64,000 bases of DNA from Phycicoccus endophyticus (lineage in GTDB: Bacteria > Actinomycetota > Actinomycetes > Actinomycetales > Dermatophilaceae): the NCBI RefSeq assembly GCF_011326735.1, contig NZ_JAANCN010000001.1, positions 310,001 through 374,000 on the forward strand. Reading direction: 5' to 3'. Shown one piece after another: positions 18,113-29,756 of the stretch. Position numbers and translations under genes: made by a program. Position 1 is the first letter of the stretch; each line of letters begins with the position of its first letter. The notes under the pieces are model-generated. The model worked only from the letters and a program-made list of their open reading frames with translations. It did not search any database and had not been told where the DNA came from.

Positions 18113-19132
18113 GTGCTGCCTGCCACGCTCCCCACGGCGACGGACGGCCTCGACCTCGCCCCGTGGGTGTGGTGGGCGACCGTCGGCGTCGCCGCGCTCG
18201 TCCTCGCCTTCGACGTGGCGGTCATCGCCCGTCGTCCGCACCGACCCTCGACGCGCGAGCTCGTCACGGCCCTCGCCGTCTACGTGGGCGCCGCGGTGGT
18301 TTTCGGGCTGGCCCTGTGGTGGCTGGCCGGTGGGCGGCTGGCCGGGGAGTTCTTCGCCGGCTGGCTCACCGAGTACTCGCTCTCGGTGGACAACCTGTTC
18401 ATCTTCATCCTCATCATGGCGAGCTTCTCCGTCCCCGAGAAGCTCCAGCAGTTCGCGCTCATGGTCGGCATCGTCATCGCGATCGTCCTGCGCGGGATCT
18501 TCATCGCCGTCGGCGCCGCGGCGATCAACAGCTTCAGCTGGATCTTCTACGTCTTCGGGGCCTTCCTCGTCTACACCGCCGTCCGGCTGGCCCGAGGGGG
18601 CGACACGAGCGACGACGAGTACGAGCAAAACCGGTTCATGCGCTGGGCCGCGGGCCGCTTCCCCGCGACCGAGCGGTACGAGGGGACCCGGCTGTTCGTC
18701 CGGGACGGGGCGGCCCGGACCGCGACGCCGCTGTTCTTCGTCATCCTCGCGCTCGGCACGACCGACCTGCTCTTCGCCCTCGACTCGATCCCCGCGATCT
18801 ACGGGCTCACCGACGAGGCCTACCTCGTCCTCGTCGCGAACCTCTTCGCCCTCATGGGGCTGCGCCAGCTCTACTTCCTCATCGGCGGCCTGCTGCGCAA
18901 GCTGGTCTTCCTCAGCTACGGGCTGGCCGTGCTCCTGGCGTTCATCGGGGTCAAGCTGGTGCTGCACGCCCTGCACGAGAACGACCTCCCCTTCGTCAAC
19001 GGGGGGCAGCCGCTCCCGGTGCCGGAGATCCCGATCGCCGTCTCGCTCGGCGCGATCGTCGTCATCCTCGGGGTGACGACGGTCGCCAGCCTGTGGGCGA
19101 CCCGCCGCCACCCCGAGCTCGCCGACGGCTGA
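18113..19132 (+). CDS. TerC/Alx family integral membrane protein
   Basis: This 339-aa protein has about nine predicted hydrophobic segments and the TerC core. Acidic in-membrane motifs are visible as EYSLSVDNLFIF and GTTDLLFALDSIPAI. TerC/Alx proteins are linked to metal-ion homeostasis, notably manganese export, and to tellurite resistance. A charged cytoplasmic loop (near residues 160-200) separates the two halves. No tellurite cluster is nearby, so a role in metal handling is the more likely reading. Confidence 0.88.
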   Translation: MLPATLPTATDGLDLAPWVWWATVGVAALVLAFDVAVIARRPHRPSTRELVTALAVYVGAAVVFGLALWWLAGGRLAGEFFAGWLTEYSLSVDNLFIFILIMASFSVPEKLQQFALMVGIVIAIVLRGIFIAVGAAAINSFSWIFYVFGAFLVYTAVRLARGGDTSDDEYEQNRFMRWAAGRFPATERYEGTRLFVRDGAARTATPLFFVILALGTTDLLFALDSIPAIYGLTDEAYLVLVANLFALMGLRQLYFLIGGLLRKLVFLSYGLAVLLAFIGVKLVLHALHENDLPFVNGGQPLPVPEIPIAVSLGAIVVILGVTTVASLWATRRHPELADG

Positions 19133-19141
19133 GCCGGTCGC

Positions 19142-20014
19142 TCACGTGCCGGTGACCGCCTCCGGCTCGCCGCGGGCCCCGAGGCCGAGGACGAGCGTGG
19201 ACGCGGCGACGACGAGCGCCATCCCGGCGACCTGGCCCGGGGCGAGCCGCTGCCCGAGGACGACGAGCCCGGCCAGGGCCGCGCACGCCGGCTCCAGGCT
19301 GAGCAGGACGCCGAACACCTGGGGGCGCAGCCGACGCAGGGCGAGCAGCTCGAGAGAGTAGGGCAGGGCGGAGGAGAGCACCGCGATCCCCAGCCCCTTG
19401 AGCACCGTCGCCCCCGTCCACGTCGGCACGCTCGCCACGCCGAACGGGAGCATGAGGACGGTGGCCCACACCATGGCCAGGGCGAGCCCCTCCAGGCGCG
19501 GGAACTGCGACCCCGCGCGCCGGGACAGGACGATGTAGGCGGCCCAGAAGGCCCCGGCCGTCAGGGCGAGGAGGATGCCGGTCCACTCGAGCTGCGCCAC
19601 CGGCACGGCCAGCGCCTCGGAGATGAGCACGACGCCGGCGGCCGCGGCCAGCACGGCGACACCGTCGAGCAGCCGGCGCGAGAGCGAGGCCGCGAGCGCG
19701 AGCGGCCCGACGAACTCGATGGTCACCGCGACGCCGATCGGCAGGTGGGCGAGGGATCCGTAGAACGCGAAGTTCATCAGGCCGAGGGCCACCCCGAAGG
19801 CGCCCACGGTCGCCCAGGCCCGCGGAGGATGCCCACGCCACCGGGGACGGACGAGGACGAGCAGGAGCCCGGTCGCGAAGAGCAGCCGCAGGACGACCGA
19901 CCCCCCGGCCCCGACGACCGGGACGAGGGTCTGCGCCAGGGCGCCGCCGAGCTGGACCGACACGATGCCGGTGAGGACGAGCGCCGGAGCGGGGACCCGG
20001 TCGGCGAGCGTCAC
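19142..20014 (-). CDS. EamA/DMT-family exporter (RhtA-like)
   Basis: This 290-aa protein has ten hydrophobic segments in two EamA repeats, as in drug/metabolite transporters. The conserved glutamate in AVTIEFVGPL and the late SLEPACAALAGLVVLGQ match RhtA, the threonine/homoserine exporter, better than other DMT members. The substrate is inferred only. The GTG start at 20,014 has its own -10 element, so it is transcribed separately from the genes upstream. Confidence 0.82.
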   Translation of the reverse strand: MTLADRVPAPALVLTGIVSVQLGGALAQTLVPVVGAGGSVVLRLLFATGLLLVLVRPRWRGHPPRAWATVGAFGVALGLMNFAFYGSLAHLPIGVAVTIEFVGPLALAASLSRRLLDGVAVLAAAAGVVLISEALAVPVAQLEWTGILLALTAGAFWAAYIVLSRRAGSQFPRLEGLALAMVWATVLMLPFGVASVPTWTGATVLKGLGIAVLSSALPYSLELLALRRLRPQVFGVLLSLEPACAALAGLVVLGQRLAPGQVAGMALVVAASTLVLGLGARGEPEAVTGT

Positions 20015-20020
20015 CGCGTC

Positions 20021-20026
20021 AGGCTA
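20021..20026 (-). promoter_or_regulatory. -10 hexamer of the EamA gene (leaderless type)
   Basis: On the minus strand TAGCCT is followed by 6 nt and then GTG 20,014. Confidence 0.5.
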
Positions 20027-20039
20027 GCCAGCCCGGACC

Positions 20040-20058
20040 GGACGCCGGGCGGGCGTCC
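20040..20058 (-). terminator. Hairpin after the MBL-fold gene
   Basis: GGACGCC (20,040-20,046, plus-strand reading) pairs with GGCGTCC (20,052-20,058) around a 5-nt loop. It lies 11 nt beyond the stop of the minus-strand MBL gene and before the EamA promoter, which fits a terminator without a U-tract. Confidence 0.5.
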
Positions 20059-20069
20059 CACGGCGGGCG

Positions 20070-20741
20070 TCACCAGCCGCGCTCGCGCCACTCGCCCAGG
20101 TGGGGGCGCTCGGCACCGAGGGTGCCGTCGTCGCCGTGCCCGGGGTAGAACCAGGTGTCGTCGTCGTAGACGTCGAAGACGCGCTCGACCACGTCGGCGT
20201 ACAGCGACTCGAAGCTCTGCCCGGGGTTCTTGGTGTTCCCGACGCCGCCGGGGAAGAGGGAGTCCCCGGTGAACAGGTGGGTGCGGCCCTCGGGTGCCCG
20301 CCAGGCGAGCGCCACCGACCCGGGCGTGTGGCCCCGCAGGTGCACGACGTCGAGGGTCAGCTCGCCGACGCGCACGGTGTCGCCGTGGCGGAGGCGGACG
20401 TCCGGCGGCAGCGGCAGCGCGTCCGCGTCGTCCTCCCCGGCGTAGGTGCGGGCTCCCGTGGCGCGCGCCACCTCCTCGAGCGCCCGGACGTGGTCCCAGT
20501 GCTGGTGGGTCGTCACGAGGTGGTCCAGCCGGCCGGTCCCCTCCGCGACGAGGTCGAGGCAGCGTCCGGGGTCGTCGGCGGCGTCGACCATGAGCTGCTC
20601 GCCGGTCGCGGTGCACGTGAGCAGGTAGACGTTGTTGTGCATCGTCGAGACCGCGGCCTTGCGCAGGGTGGCGGTGCCGAGCTCGCGCACGTCGCTCGGG
20701 CCCGCGGGGACGACGGCGCCGGTGTAGCCCACCTCGCTCAC
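20070..20741 (-). CDS. Metallo-beta-lactamase-fold hydrolase (glyoxalase II-like)
   Basis: This 223-aa hydrolase has the zinc site THQHWDH (H79, H81, D83, H84), a GHTPGS loop near 135 and late metal ligands in LFTGDSLFPGGVGNT and YPGHGDDGT. This is the glyoxalase II/persulfide dioxygenase-like branch, which opens thioester or related bonds. Start GTG 20,741 overlaps the previous gene's stop by 4 nt (GTGA). A homologue sits next to uvrA in mycobacteria (recalled). Pairing with a mycothiol-dependent-type enzyme hints at a mycothiol-conjugate substrate, which is inference. Confidence 0.85.
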   Translation of the reverse strand: MSEVGYTGAVVPAGPSDVRELGTATLRKAAVSTMHNNVYLLTCTATGEQLMVDAADDPGRCLDLVAEGTGRLDHLVTTHQHWDHVRALEEVARATGARTYAGEDDADALPLPPDVRLRHGDTVRVGELTLDVVHLRGHTPGSVALAWRAPEGRTHLFTGDSLFPGGVGNTKNPGQSFESLYADVVERVFDVYDDDTWFYPGHGDDGTLGAERPHLGEWRERGW

Positions 20742-21433
20742 CGGCCCTCGGGCAGGCGCGGCAGCGGGCTGCCGGAGACCCCCTCGGTGACCCCACGGGC
20801 GAGCCAGCCGAGCACGCCGACCCGGTCGCCGGTGACTTCGACGCTCCCGAGCCCGACGCTCCACTGCTCACCCTCGGTGGTGCGGATCGTGACGTCGGGT
20901 GGCGGGTCGCAGGCCCGCAGCCGGGTGACCTCCTCGAGGAGCAGGTCCTCGACGAGGTCGGGCTCGACGTCAGCCAGGCCGAACCCGGCGTCGAGGTCGA
21001 GGTGGTGCAGGACGACCTCGCGCAGCCGCATGAACGGCAGGCGCCCGGCGGGCACCAGCCGGCCCCCCGGGGTGCGCTCGAGACGGTACTCGGCGTGCTC
21101 GGGGCCGAGCGCCGCGAGGGCCCGGGCGACGATCTGGTCGCTCGCGCGCAGGTCCGCCGCCTGGGTCCGGGCGTCGCGGTGCGCCCCCTCCTCGACCTCG
21201 GCGTCCCGGGCCTCGTCGGAGGGGTACATCGCCTCGCCGGTGCCCTCGACGGCCGCCCGCGCCACCCGGGCGAGGGCCTCGGCGTTGCGCGCGAGGTGCG
21301 CCAGGACGTGCCCGCGGGTCCAGCCGGGGCACAGGCTCGGCCCGGAGACGTCCTCGAGGGAGTCCGCCGTCGCCTCGAGCCGGCGGGTGTGCCGCTGGAG
21401 CGCGGCGAGCTGGTCGGTGGTGCTCAGGGCCAT
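20738..21433 (-). CDS. DinB-like mycothiol-dependent enzyme (maleylpyruvate isomerase family)
   Basis: This 231-aa protein has the helical MDMPI N-terminal domain. The metal triad of the family is recognisable: His46 in GHVLAHLARN, and Glu139 with His143 in LREVVLHHLDL. Family members are mycothiol S-transferases or isomerases, found in actinobacteria that make mycothiol. The substrate is unknown. ATG 21,433 has a leaderless-type -10 upstream, and the gene is translationally coupled to the MBL hydrolase after it. Confidence 0.85.
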   Translation of the reverse strand: MALSTTDQLAALQRHTRRLEATADSLEDVSGPSLCPGWTRGHVLAHLARNAEALARVARAAVEGTGEAMYPSDEARDAEVEEGAHRDARTQAADLRASDQIVARALAALGPEHAEYRLERTPGGRLVPAGRLPFMRLREVVLHHLDLDAGFGLADVEPDLVEDLLLEEVTRLRACDPPPDVTIRTTEGEQWSVGLGSVEVTGDRVGVLGWLARGVTEGVSGSPLPRLPEGR

Positions 21434-21440
21434 GGCCTCG

Positions 21441-21446
21441 ACGCTA
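21441..21446 (-). promoter_or_regulatory. -10 hexamer of the MDMPI-family gene (leaderless type)
   Basis: On the minus strand TAGCGT is followed by 7 nt and then ATG 21,433. It overlaps the last codons of the upstream GH15 gene. Confidence 0.45.
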
Positions 21447-23234
21447 CCCCGGGGCGGCCCCGTCGGCCTCGGCGAGCGCGAGGGCCGCCTGGACGAGCGC
21501 GAGGTGGGAGAACGCCTGGGGGAAGTTTCCGAGGAGCCGGCCGGTCCGCGGGTCGTACTCCTCGGCGAGCAGGCCGAGGTCGGTACGCACCGCGAGCAGG
21601 CGCCGCATCAGGGCGTGCGCCTCCTCGAGCCGGCCGGTGCGCGCGTAGGCCTCCACGAGCCAGAAGGAGCAGGCGAGGAACGGGCTCTCGTCCCCGTCGA
21701 GCCCGTCGACGCCGGACCGGGTGCGGTAGCGCAGGAGGAAGCCGTCCCGCAGCAGGTCCTCCTCGACGGCGCGCACGGTGCCGAGCACCCGGGGGTCGTC
21801 CGGGGGCAGGAAGCCCACGGCCGGGATGACGAGGAGGGCCGCGTCGACCTCATGGGTCTCGTAGTGCTGGGTGAAGGTGTTCCGCTCGGCGTCGTAGCCC
21901 CGTCGGCAGACCTCGTCGTGCACCCGGTCCCGCAGCACGCGCCAGCGCTCGACGTCCCCGTCGTGGCCGTCCTCCTCCACGGCGCGTACGGCCCGGTCGA
22001 AGGCCGCCCACACCATGACCCGCGAGTGCGTGAAGTGCTGGGCCGGCCCGCGGATCTCCCACAGGCCGTGGTCGCGCTGGTCCCAGTGGTCGGCGAGGTC
22101 GTCGACGAGCGCACGCTGGACCGCCCACGTCTGGCCGGACTCGCTCACGCCGAGACGCCGGGCCCGGTCCAGGGCGATCATCACCTCTCCGAGGACGTCG
22201 CTCTGCTGCTGGTCGACCGCCCCGTTGCCCACCCGGACCGGGCGGGAGCCGGCGTAGCCGGGGAGGTGGTCCAGCTCGCGCTCTGGCAGGTCGCGGGAGC
22301 CGTCGACGGCGTACATGATCTGCAGGTCCGCCGGGTCGCCGGCGACGGCCCGCACGAGCCAGTCGCGCCACAGCCTGGTCTCCTCGAGGTAGCCGCAGCC
22401 GAGCAGGGCCTCGAGGGTGAGCGAGGCGTCGCGCAGCCAGCAGTAGCGGTAGTCCCAGTTGCGTGACCCCCCGAGGGCCTCGGGCAGGCTCGTCGTGGGC
22501 GCGGCGACGATGCCCCCGCGCACCTCGTCCGTGAGCAGCCGCAGGACGAGGAGCGAGCGGGTCACGGCCTCCCGGTACGGGCCGCGGTGGCGGCTGCGCC
22601 CGGCCCAGGACTCGAAGTGACCGACCGTCTCCTCGACCCGGGTGGCGATCTCGAGCGCCTCCGGCACCTCGCACCAGGACGGTGCCCACGTCATCGCGAA
22701 CTCGAGCCTCTCCCCGGCACCCACCGTGAAGCGGTCGCGGTGGCGGTGGTCCGCCGGCTCGGGGAGCCGGGTGCCGCGCAGCACGAGCATGTCCGGCCCC
22801 GCGACGGCGCGGATCGCGGGGGTGCCCGCGGCGTCGCGGACCCGCGAGACCCAGGGCAGGACGGCACCGTACGCGGTACGCACGACCCACTCGTGGTCCA
22901 TCTCGACCTCGCCCTCGAGACCCTCGACGACGCGCACCAGGTCGCTGCGGCCGTCACCGAACGGCATGAGGTCGGTGACCCGCACCCGGCCGCCGGCGGT
23001 CTCGTGGACGGTGTCGAGGACGAAGCTGTCCGCACGGTAGGTGCGGGTCGTCGTGGCCTCCTCGACCGGCCCGAGGAACCACCTCCCGTGCTCGTCGGTG
23101 CCGAGCAGCGAGGCGAAGCAGGCGGGGGAGTCGAACCGGGGCAGGCAGAGCCAGTCGACGGCGCCGTGCCGGCTGACGAGGGCCGCGCGCTCGGTGTCGC
23201 CGAGGAGGGCGTACTCGCCGATGGGGGTGCTCAC
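21444..23234 (-). CDS. Glycoside hydrolase family 15 protein (glucoamylase/trehalase-like)
   Basis: This 596-aa protein has an N-terminal beta-rich domain (starting [12 protein letters not shown]) and a C-terminal alpha/alpha barrel. GH15 landmarks include [19 protein letters not shown] and the acid-containing [11 protein letters not shown]. In actinobacteria this family includes trehalases as well as glucoamylases, and the absence of a signal peptide favours a cytoplasmic role on trehalose or short alpha-glucans. It is divergent from uvrA and has its own leaderless-type promoter. Its stop lies 10 bp before the next start. Confidence 0.88.
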   Translation of the reverse strand: MSTPIGEYALLGDTERAALVSRHGAVDWLCLPRFDSPACFASLLGTDEHGRWFLGPVEEATTTRTYRADSFVLDTVHETAGGRVRVTDLMPFGDGRSDLVRVVEGLEGEVEMDHEWVVRTAYGAVLPWVSRVRDAAGTPAIRAVAGPDMLVLRGTRLPEPADHRHRDRFTVGAGERLEFAMTWAPSWCEVPEALEIATRVEETVGHFESWAGRSRHRGPYREAVTRSLLVLRLLTDEVRGGIVAAPTTSLPEALGGSRNWDYRYCWLRDASLTLEALLGCGYLEETRLWRDWLVRAVAGDPADLQIMYAVDGSRDLPERELDHLPGYAGSRPVRVGNGAVDQQQSDVLGEVMIALDRARRLGVSESGQTWAVQRALVDDLADHWDQRDHGLWEIRGPAQHFTHSRVMVWAAFDRAVRAVEEDGHDGDVERWRVLRDRVHDEVCRRGYDAERNTFTQHYETHEVDAALLVIPAVGFLPPDDPRVLGTVRAVEEDLLRDGFLLRYRTRSGVDGLDGDESPFLACSFWLVEAYARTGRLEEAHALMRRLLAVRTDLGLLAEEYDPRTGRLLGNFPQAFSHLALVQAALALAEADGAAPG

Positions 23235-23240
23235 CCGACG

Positions 23241-23246
23241 ACCCTA
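23241..23246 (-). promoter_or_regulatory. -10 hexamer of the GH15 gene (leaderless type)
   Basis: On the minus strand TAGGGT is followed by 6 nt (CGTCGG) and then GTG 23,234. Confidence 0.55.
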
Positions 23247-23289
23247 GACGTCCCTCGCCGCTGATGAGGGGGCTGTCGGTGGGTCCACC

Positions 23290-23295
23290 TAGCAT
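23290..23295 (+). promoter_or_regulatory. -10 hexamer of uvrA (leaderless type)
   Basis: TAGCAT is followed by 7 nt and then GTG 23,303. An alternative ATG at 23,294 lies within the hexamer itself, which argues against it as the start. No LexA-type box is seen in the 68-bp divergent gap. Confidence 0.5.
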
Positions 23296-23302
23296 GGCCG
23301 TC

Positions 23303-26269
<2,967 letters not shown>

Positions 26270-26314
26270 CGGGTGCCCCCAGGCGTTCCACAGGCGACGT
26301 CCAGGGCCCGACGG

Positions 26315-26320
26315 GATACT
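26315..26320 (+). promoter_or_regulatory. Possible -10 of the Rieske lipoprotein gene
   Basis: GATACT matches TATAAT at four of six positions and lies 36 nt before ATG 26,357. A purine-rich ribosome-binding segment (GAGAGG, 26,343-26,348) follows. No clear -35 is seen. Confidence 0.3.
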
Positions 26321-26356
26321 GGGGTGCACCAGCCACCGGATGAGAGGCAGCACCCG

Positions 26357-26845
26357 ATGACGACCGCCACCCCCGACCCGTCCACCGCGCAGCCCCCGCG
26401 CGTCGGGCGCCGCCAGACCCTGCACGCCGTCGGCGTGGCCGGAGTCGCCGTCACCGGCGCCGGGCTGCTCGCCGGGTGCGGGTCCGACGACGTCGAGCAG
26501 GCCGCGAGCTCGGCGGCCGGTGCCGCCAGCTCGGCCGCCTCCGCCGCCGGCTCGGCAGCCTCCGACCTCGTCGAGGCAGCCCAGATCCCCGTCGGCGGGG
26601 GGAAGGTCTTCGAGGCCATCCAGGCCGTCGTCACCCAGCCCACCGACGGCGACTACAAGGCCTTCTCGTCGGTGTGCACGCACTCCGGCTGCCAGGTCGA
26701 CTCCGTCGAGAACGGTGTCATCGAGTGCCCCTGCCACGGCAGCCAGTTCGACATCTCCACCGGGGAGGTCCGCCAGGGGCCGGCCACCGACCCGCTGCCC
26801 GAGAAGTCGGTGAGCGTCGACGGGGACGGCATCACCGTCACCTGA
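26357..26845 (+). CDS. Tat-exported Rieske [2Fe-2S] lipoprotein
   Basis: This 162-aa protein has a twin-arginine signal (R18, R19 in VGRRQTLHAVG) ending in a lipobox (LLAG before Cys41). A low-complexity Ala/Ser linker follows (45-70), then a Rieske domain. Cluster ligands are Cys107/His109 and Cys124/His127, and Cys112/Cys126 are placed to form the disulfide of high-potential Rieske proteins. It should fold in the cytoplasm, pass through Tat and be anchored outside the membrane as an electron-transfer protein of unknown partner. Its place between uvrA and uvrC has no obvious functional reason. Confidence 0.88.
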   Translation: MTTATPDPSTAQPPRVGRRQTLHAVGVAGVAVTGAGLLAGCGSDDVEQAASSAAGAASSAASAAGSAASDLVEAAQIPVGGGKVFEAIQAVVTQPTDGDYKAFSSVCTHSGCQVDSVENGVIECPCHGSQFDISTGEVRQGPATDPLPEKSVSVDGDGITVT

Positions 26846-26847
26846 GC

Positions 26848-26885
26848 GGCGCCGGGCCCCGGCGGCGCCCACCGGGCCGCCGGTG
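26848..26885 (+). terminator. Double hairpin after the Rieske gene
   Basis: GGCGCC (26,848-26,853) can pair with GGCGCC (26,864-26,869). CACCGG (26,870-26,875) pairs with CCGGTG (26,880-26,885) around GCCG. The hairpins fill the space between the stop and the uvrC promoter. There is no T-run. Confidence 0.45.
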
Positions 26886-26899
26886 TGAGTGGGCACGCC

Positions 26900-26905
26900 T
26901 AGGGT
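26900..26905 (+). promoter_or_regulatory. -10 hexamer of uvrC (leaderless type)
   Basis: TAGGGT is followed by 6 nt and then GTG 26,912. This is the likely promoter for the uvrC-rapZ-yvcK run and perhaps whiA. Confidence 0.55.
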
Positions 26906-26911
26906 TGGGGA

Positions 26912-28870
26912 GTGGCCGACCCGTCGACGTACCGCCCCGCGCCGGGGGAGATCCCCACCGAGCCCGGCGTCTACCGGTTCCGCGACCGCGAGGGTCGGGT
27001 CATCTACGTCGGCAAGGCCAAGAACCTGCGCCAGCGGCTGTCGTCGTACTTCCAGGACGTGGCCGCGCTCCACCACCGCACCGCGACGATGGTGCGCACC
27101 GGCGCGAGCGTCGAGTGGACGGTCGTCACGACCGAGGTCGAGGCCCTCCAGCTCGAGTACGCGTGGATCAAGGAGTTCGACCCGCGCTTCAACGTCAGGT
27201 ACCGCGACGACAAGTCCTACCCCTACCTCGCGGTGACGATGGGCGAGGAGTTCCCCCGGGCGATGGTCATGCGCGGGGCCAAGCGCAAGGGCACGCGGTA
27301 CTTCGGCCCGTACGCCCACGCCTGGGCGATCCGCGAGACGCTCGACCTGGCCATGCGGGTCTTCCCCATGCGCACCTGCTCAACCGGCGTCTTCAAGCGC
27401 GCCGGCCAGGTGGGCCGTCCCTGTCTGCTCGGCTACATCGACAAGTGCAGTGCACCGTGCGTCGGGCGGGTCGACGCCGCCCACCATCGTGCCATCGCCG
27501 AGGACTTCTGCGACTTCATGGCCGGCAACAGCGGGAAGTTCCTCACCCGGATGACCCGCGAGATGCGCCAGGCCGCCGCCGAGCTCGACTACGAGCGGGC
27601 CGCCCGGCTGCGCGACGACATCGGGGCCCTGGAGCGCGTCCTGGAGAAGTCGGCCGTCGTGCTGCCCGACGCGACCGACGCCGACGTCTTCGGGCTCGCC
27701 GAGGACGAGCTCGAGGTCGCCGTCCAGCTCTTCCACGTGCGCGGCGGACGGGTCCGGGGTCAGCGCGGCTGGGTGGCCGAGCGCGACGCCGAGACCACCC
27801 CGGAGGTGGTCGAGCACCTCCTGCAGCAGGTGTACGGCGGCGAGTCGGCCGAGGGGGTGCCCCGGGAGGTCCTCGTCCCGGTCCTGCCCGAGGACGCCGG
27901 TGCCCTCGGGGCGTGGCTCGCCGGTATCCGCGGCAGCCGGGTCGACCTCCGCGTCCCGCAGCGAGGGGACAAGCGCACGCTCATGGAGACGGTCGCCCGC
28001 AACGCCTCCCAGAGCCTGGCCCGGCACAAGGTCACCCGGGCCGGTGACCTGACGACCCGGAGCCAGGCACTCCAGCAGCTGCAGGAGATGCTCGACCTCG
28101 ACGACGCACCGCTGCGCGTCGAGTGCTTCGACATCAGCCACGTCCAGGGGACCCAGGTCGTCGGGTCCATGGTCGTCTTCGAGGACGGGCTGCCGCGCAA
28201 GTCCGAGTACCGCCGGTTCGTCGTCCGCGGGGACGAGACCGGCGCCACCGACGACACCGCCGCCATGCACGAGGTGCTGACCCGCCGGTTCCGTCGGGGC
28301 CGCCAGGAGGCCGCGGAGCGCGACCAGGACGTCGCCGAGGGGCGGGAGCGCCCGGCCCGCTTCGCCTACACCCCGAACCTCGTCGTCGTCGACGGCGGGC
28401 TGCCCCAGGTCAATGCCGCCGCCCGCGCTCTCGAGGAGGTGGGGGCGGTCGACGTCGCGGTCGTCGGGCTGGCCAAGCGGCTCGAGGAGGTGTGGCTCCC
28501 CGGCGAGGAGCACCCGGTCGTCCTGCCCCGCTCCAGCGAGGGTCTCTACCTCCTCCAGCGGCTGCGTGACGAGGCCCACCGCTTCGCCATCACCTTCCAC
28601 CGCCAGCGGCGCTCGACGGCGATGACCCGCAGCGCCCTCGACGCCGTGCCCGGGCTCGGCGAGAAGCGTCGGCAGGCGCTGCTGAAGCGGTTCGGCTCGG
28701 TCAAGCGGATCCGCGCGGCCTCGCTCGAGGAGCTCATCGAGGTCCCGGGGATCGGGCCTGGGCTGGCGGCCACGGTTGCGGCAGAGTTGGGGTCGGCCGA
28801 GCCGGAGCTGCCGGCCGTCGACCCCGTGACCGGCGAGGTCGTCGAGGACGAAGGAGCACGCCGTGGATGA
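26912..28870 (+). CDS. uvrC: Excinuclease ABC subunit C
   Basis: UvrC (652 aa) makes both incisions around a lesion. In order come a GIY-YIG nuclease domain (EPGVYRFRD..., [14 protein letters not shown]), a UVR motif for UvrB contact ([18 protein letters not shown]), an RNase H-like 5'-incision domain ([21 protein letters not shown], then [12 protein letters not shown]) and a C-terminal double helix-hairpin-helix ([27 protein letters not shown]). The stop lies inside rapZ, so the two genes overlap by 8 bp. Confidence 0.97.
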   Translation: MADPSTYRPAPGEIPTEPGVYRFRDREGRVIYVGKAKNLRQRLSSYFQDVAALHHRTATMVRTGASVEWTVVTTEVEALQLEYAWIKEFDPRFNVRYRDDKSYPYLAVTMGEEFPRAMVMRGAKRKGTRYFGPYAHAWAIRETLDLAMRVFPMRTCSTGVFKRAGQVGRPCLLGYIDKCSAPCVGRVDAAHHRAIAEDFCDFMAGNSGKFLTRMTREMRQAAAELDYERAARLRDDIGALERVLEKSAVVLPDATDADVFGLAEDELEVAVQLFHVRGGRVRGQRGWVAERDAETTPEVVEHLLQQVYGGESAEGVPREVLVPVLPEDAGALGAWLAGIRGSRVDLRVPQRGDKRTLMETVARNASQSLARHKVTRAGDLTTRSQALQQLQEMLDLDDAPLRVECFDISHVQGTQVVGSMVVFEDGLPRKSEYRRFVVRGDETGATDDTAAMHEVLTRRFRRGRQEAAERDQDVAEGRERPARFAYTPNLVVVDGGLPQVNAAARALEEVGAVDVAVVGLAKRLEEVWLPGEEHPVVLPRSSEGLYLLQRLRDEAHRFAITFHRQRRSTAMTRSALDAVPGLGEKRRQALLKRFGSVKRIRAASLEELIEVPGIGPGLAATVAAELGSAEPELPAVDPVTGEVVEDEGARRG

Positions 28871-29756
28871 GCAGTTGGCAGGGGCAGCGGGGGCGGTCTT
28901 CCTCGTCGTCAGCGGGATGAGCGGAGCGGGGCGCTCGACGGCCGCCAACGTCCTCGAGGACCACGGCTGGTACGTCGTCGACAACCTGCCCCCCCAGCTG
29001 ATCCCCGCCATGGCCGAGCTCGCGACCCAGGCCCGCGACACCGGCCACCCCGTCCTGCGGATCGCCGCGGTCGTCGACGTGCGGGCCATGACGTTCACCA
29101 GCGAGCTGCGCGAGGGGCTGGCCGCCGTCCGCGACCGTGGATGGCGGGCCCAGCTCGTCTTCCTCGACGCCACCGACGAGGCGCTCGTCCGACGCTTCGA
29201 GAGCGTCCGGCGCCCGCACCCCCTCCAGCGGGACGGTCGCCTGCTCGACGGCATCCAGGCCGAGCGCGAGCTGTTGCGCGACCTGCGTGCGGACGCCGAC
29301 GTCGTCATCGACACCTCCGGCCTGAACGTCCACCAGCTCGCCCGCAAGCTCGACCCGATCGCCGGCGCCTCGCACGGCCCGAGCCTGCGGCTCGCGGTGA
29401 TGTCCTTCGGCTTCAAGTACGGGGTCCCGCTCGACGCCGACTTCGTCTTCGACATGCGCTTCCTGCCCAACCCGTTCTGGGTGCCCGAGCTGCGCTCGCT
29501 CACCGGGGTCGACGAGCCGGTCGCGTCCTACGTCATGGAGCAGGAGGGTGCCGGCACGTTCGTCGAGCGGGTCGTGGCCCTCATGGAGCCGGTCACCGCG
29601 GGCTACCGGCGCGAGGGGCGGCGCTACGCGACGATCGCCGTCGGCTGCACCGGAGGCAAGCACCGGTCGGTGGCCGTCGCGGAGGCGCTCTCCCGGCGGC
29701 TCGCCGACGAGACCGTGGCCAGCTTCGTCGTCCACCGCGACCTGGGGCGCGAGTGA
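28863..29756 (+). CDS. rapZ: RNase adapter RapZ / nucleotide-binding protein YvcJ family
   Basis: This 297-aa P-loop protein has GMSGAGRS (18-25) and the C-terminal signature [16 protein letters not shown]. In E. coli RapZ senses glucosamine-6-phosphate and directs RNase E to GlmZ RNA. In Gram-positives the YvcJ branch is linked to cell-wall precursor supply. Which activity applies here cannot be told from sequence. It overlaps uvrC upstream by 8 bp and yvcK downstream by 4 bp (GTGA). Confidence 0.94.
   Translation: MDEQLAGAAGAVFLVVSGMSGAGRSTAANVLEDHGWYVVDNLPPQLIPAMAELATQARDTGHPVLRIAAVVDVRAMTFTSELREGLAAVRDRGWRAQLVFLDATDEALVRRFESVRRPHPLQRDGRLLDGIQAERELLRDLRADADVVIDTSGLNVHQLARKLDPIAGASHGPSLRLAVMSFGFKYGVPLDADFVFDMRFLPNPFWVPELRSLTGVDEPVASYVMEQEGAGTFVERVVALMEPVTAGYRREGRRYATIAVGCTGGKHRSVAVAEALSRRLADETVASFVVHRDLGRE

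Noticed and set aside
14381-19111. Very long minus-strand open frame (about 1,576 codons) opposite coaE, uvrB and terC
   Set aside because: High-GC antisense artefact. It is low-complexity, has no domain, and lies opposite well-conserved genes in the correct frame.
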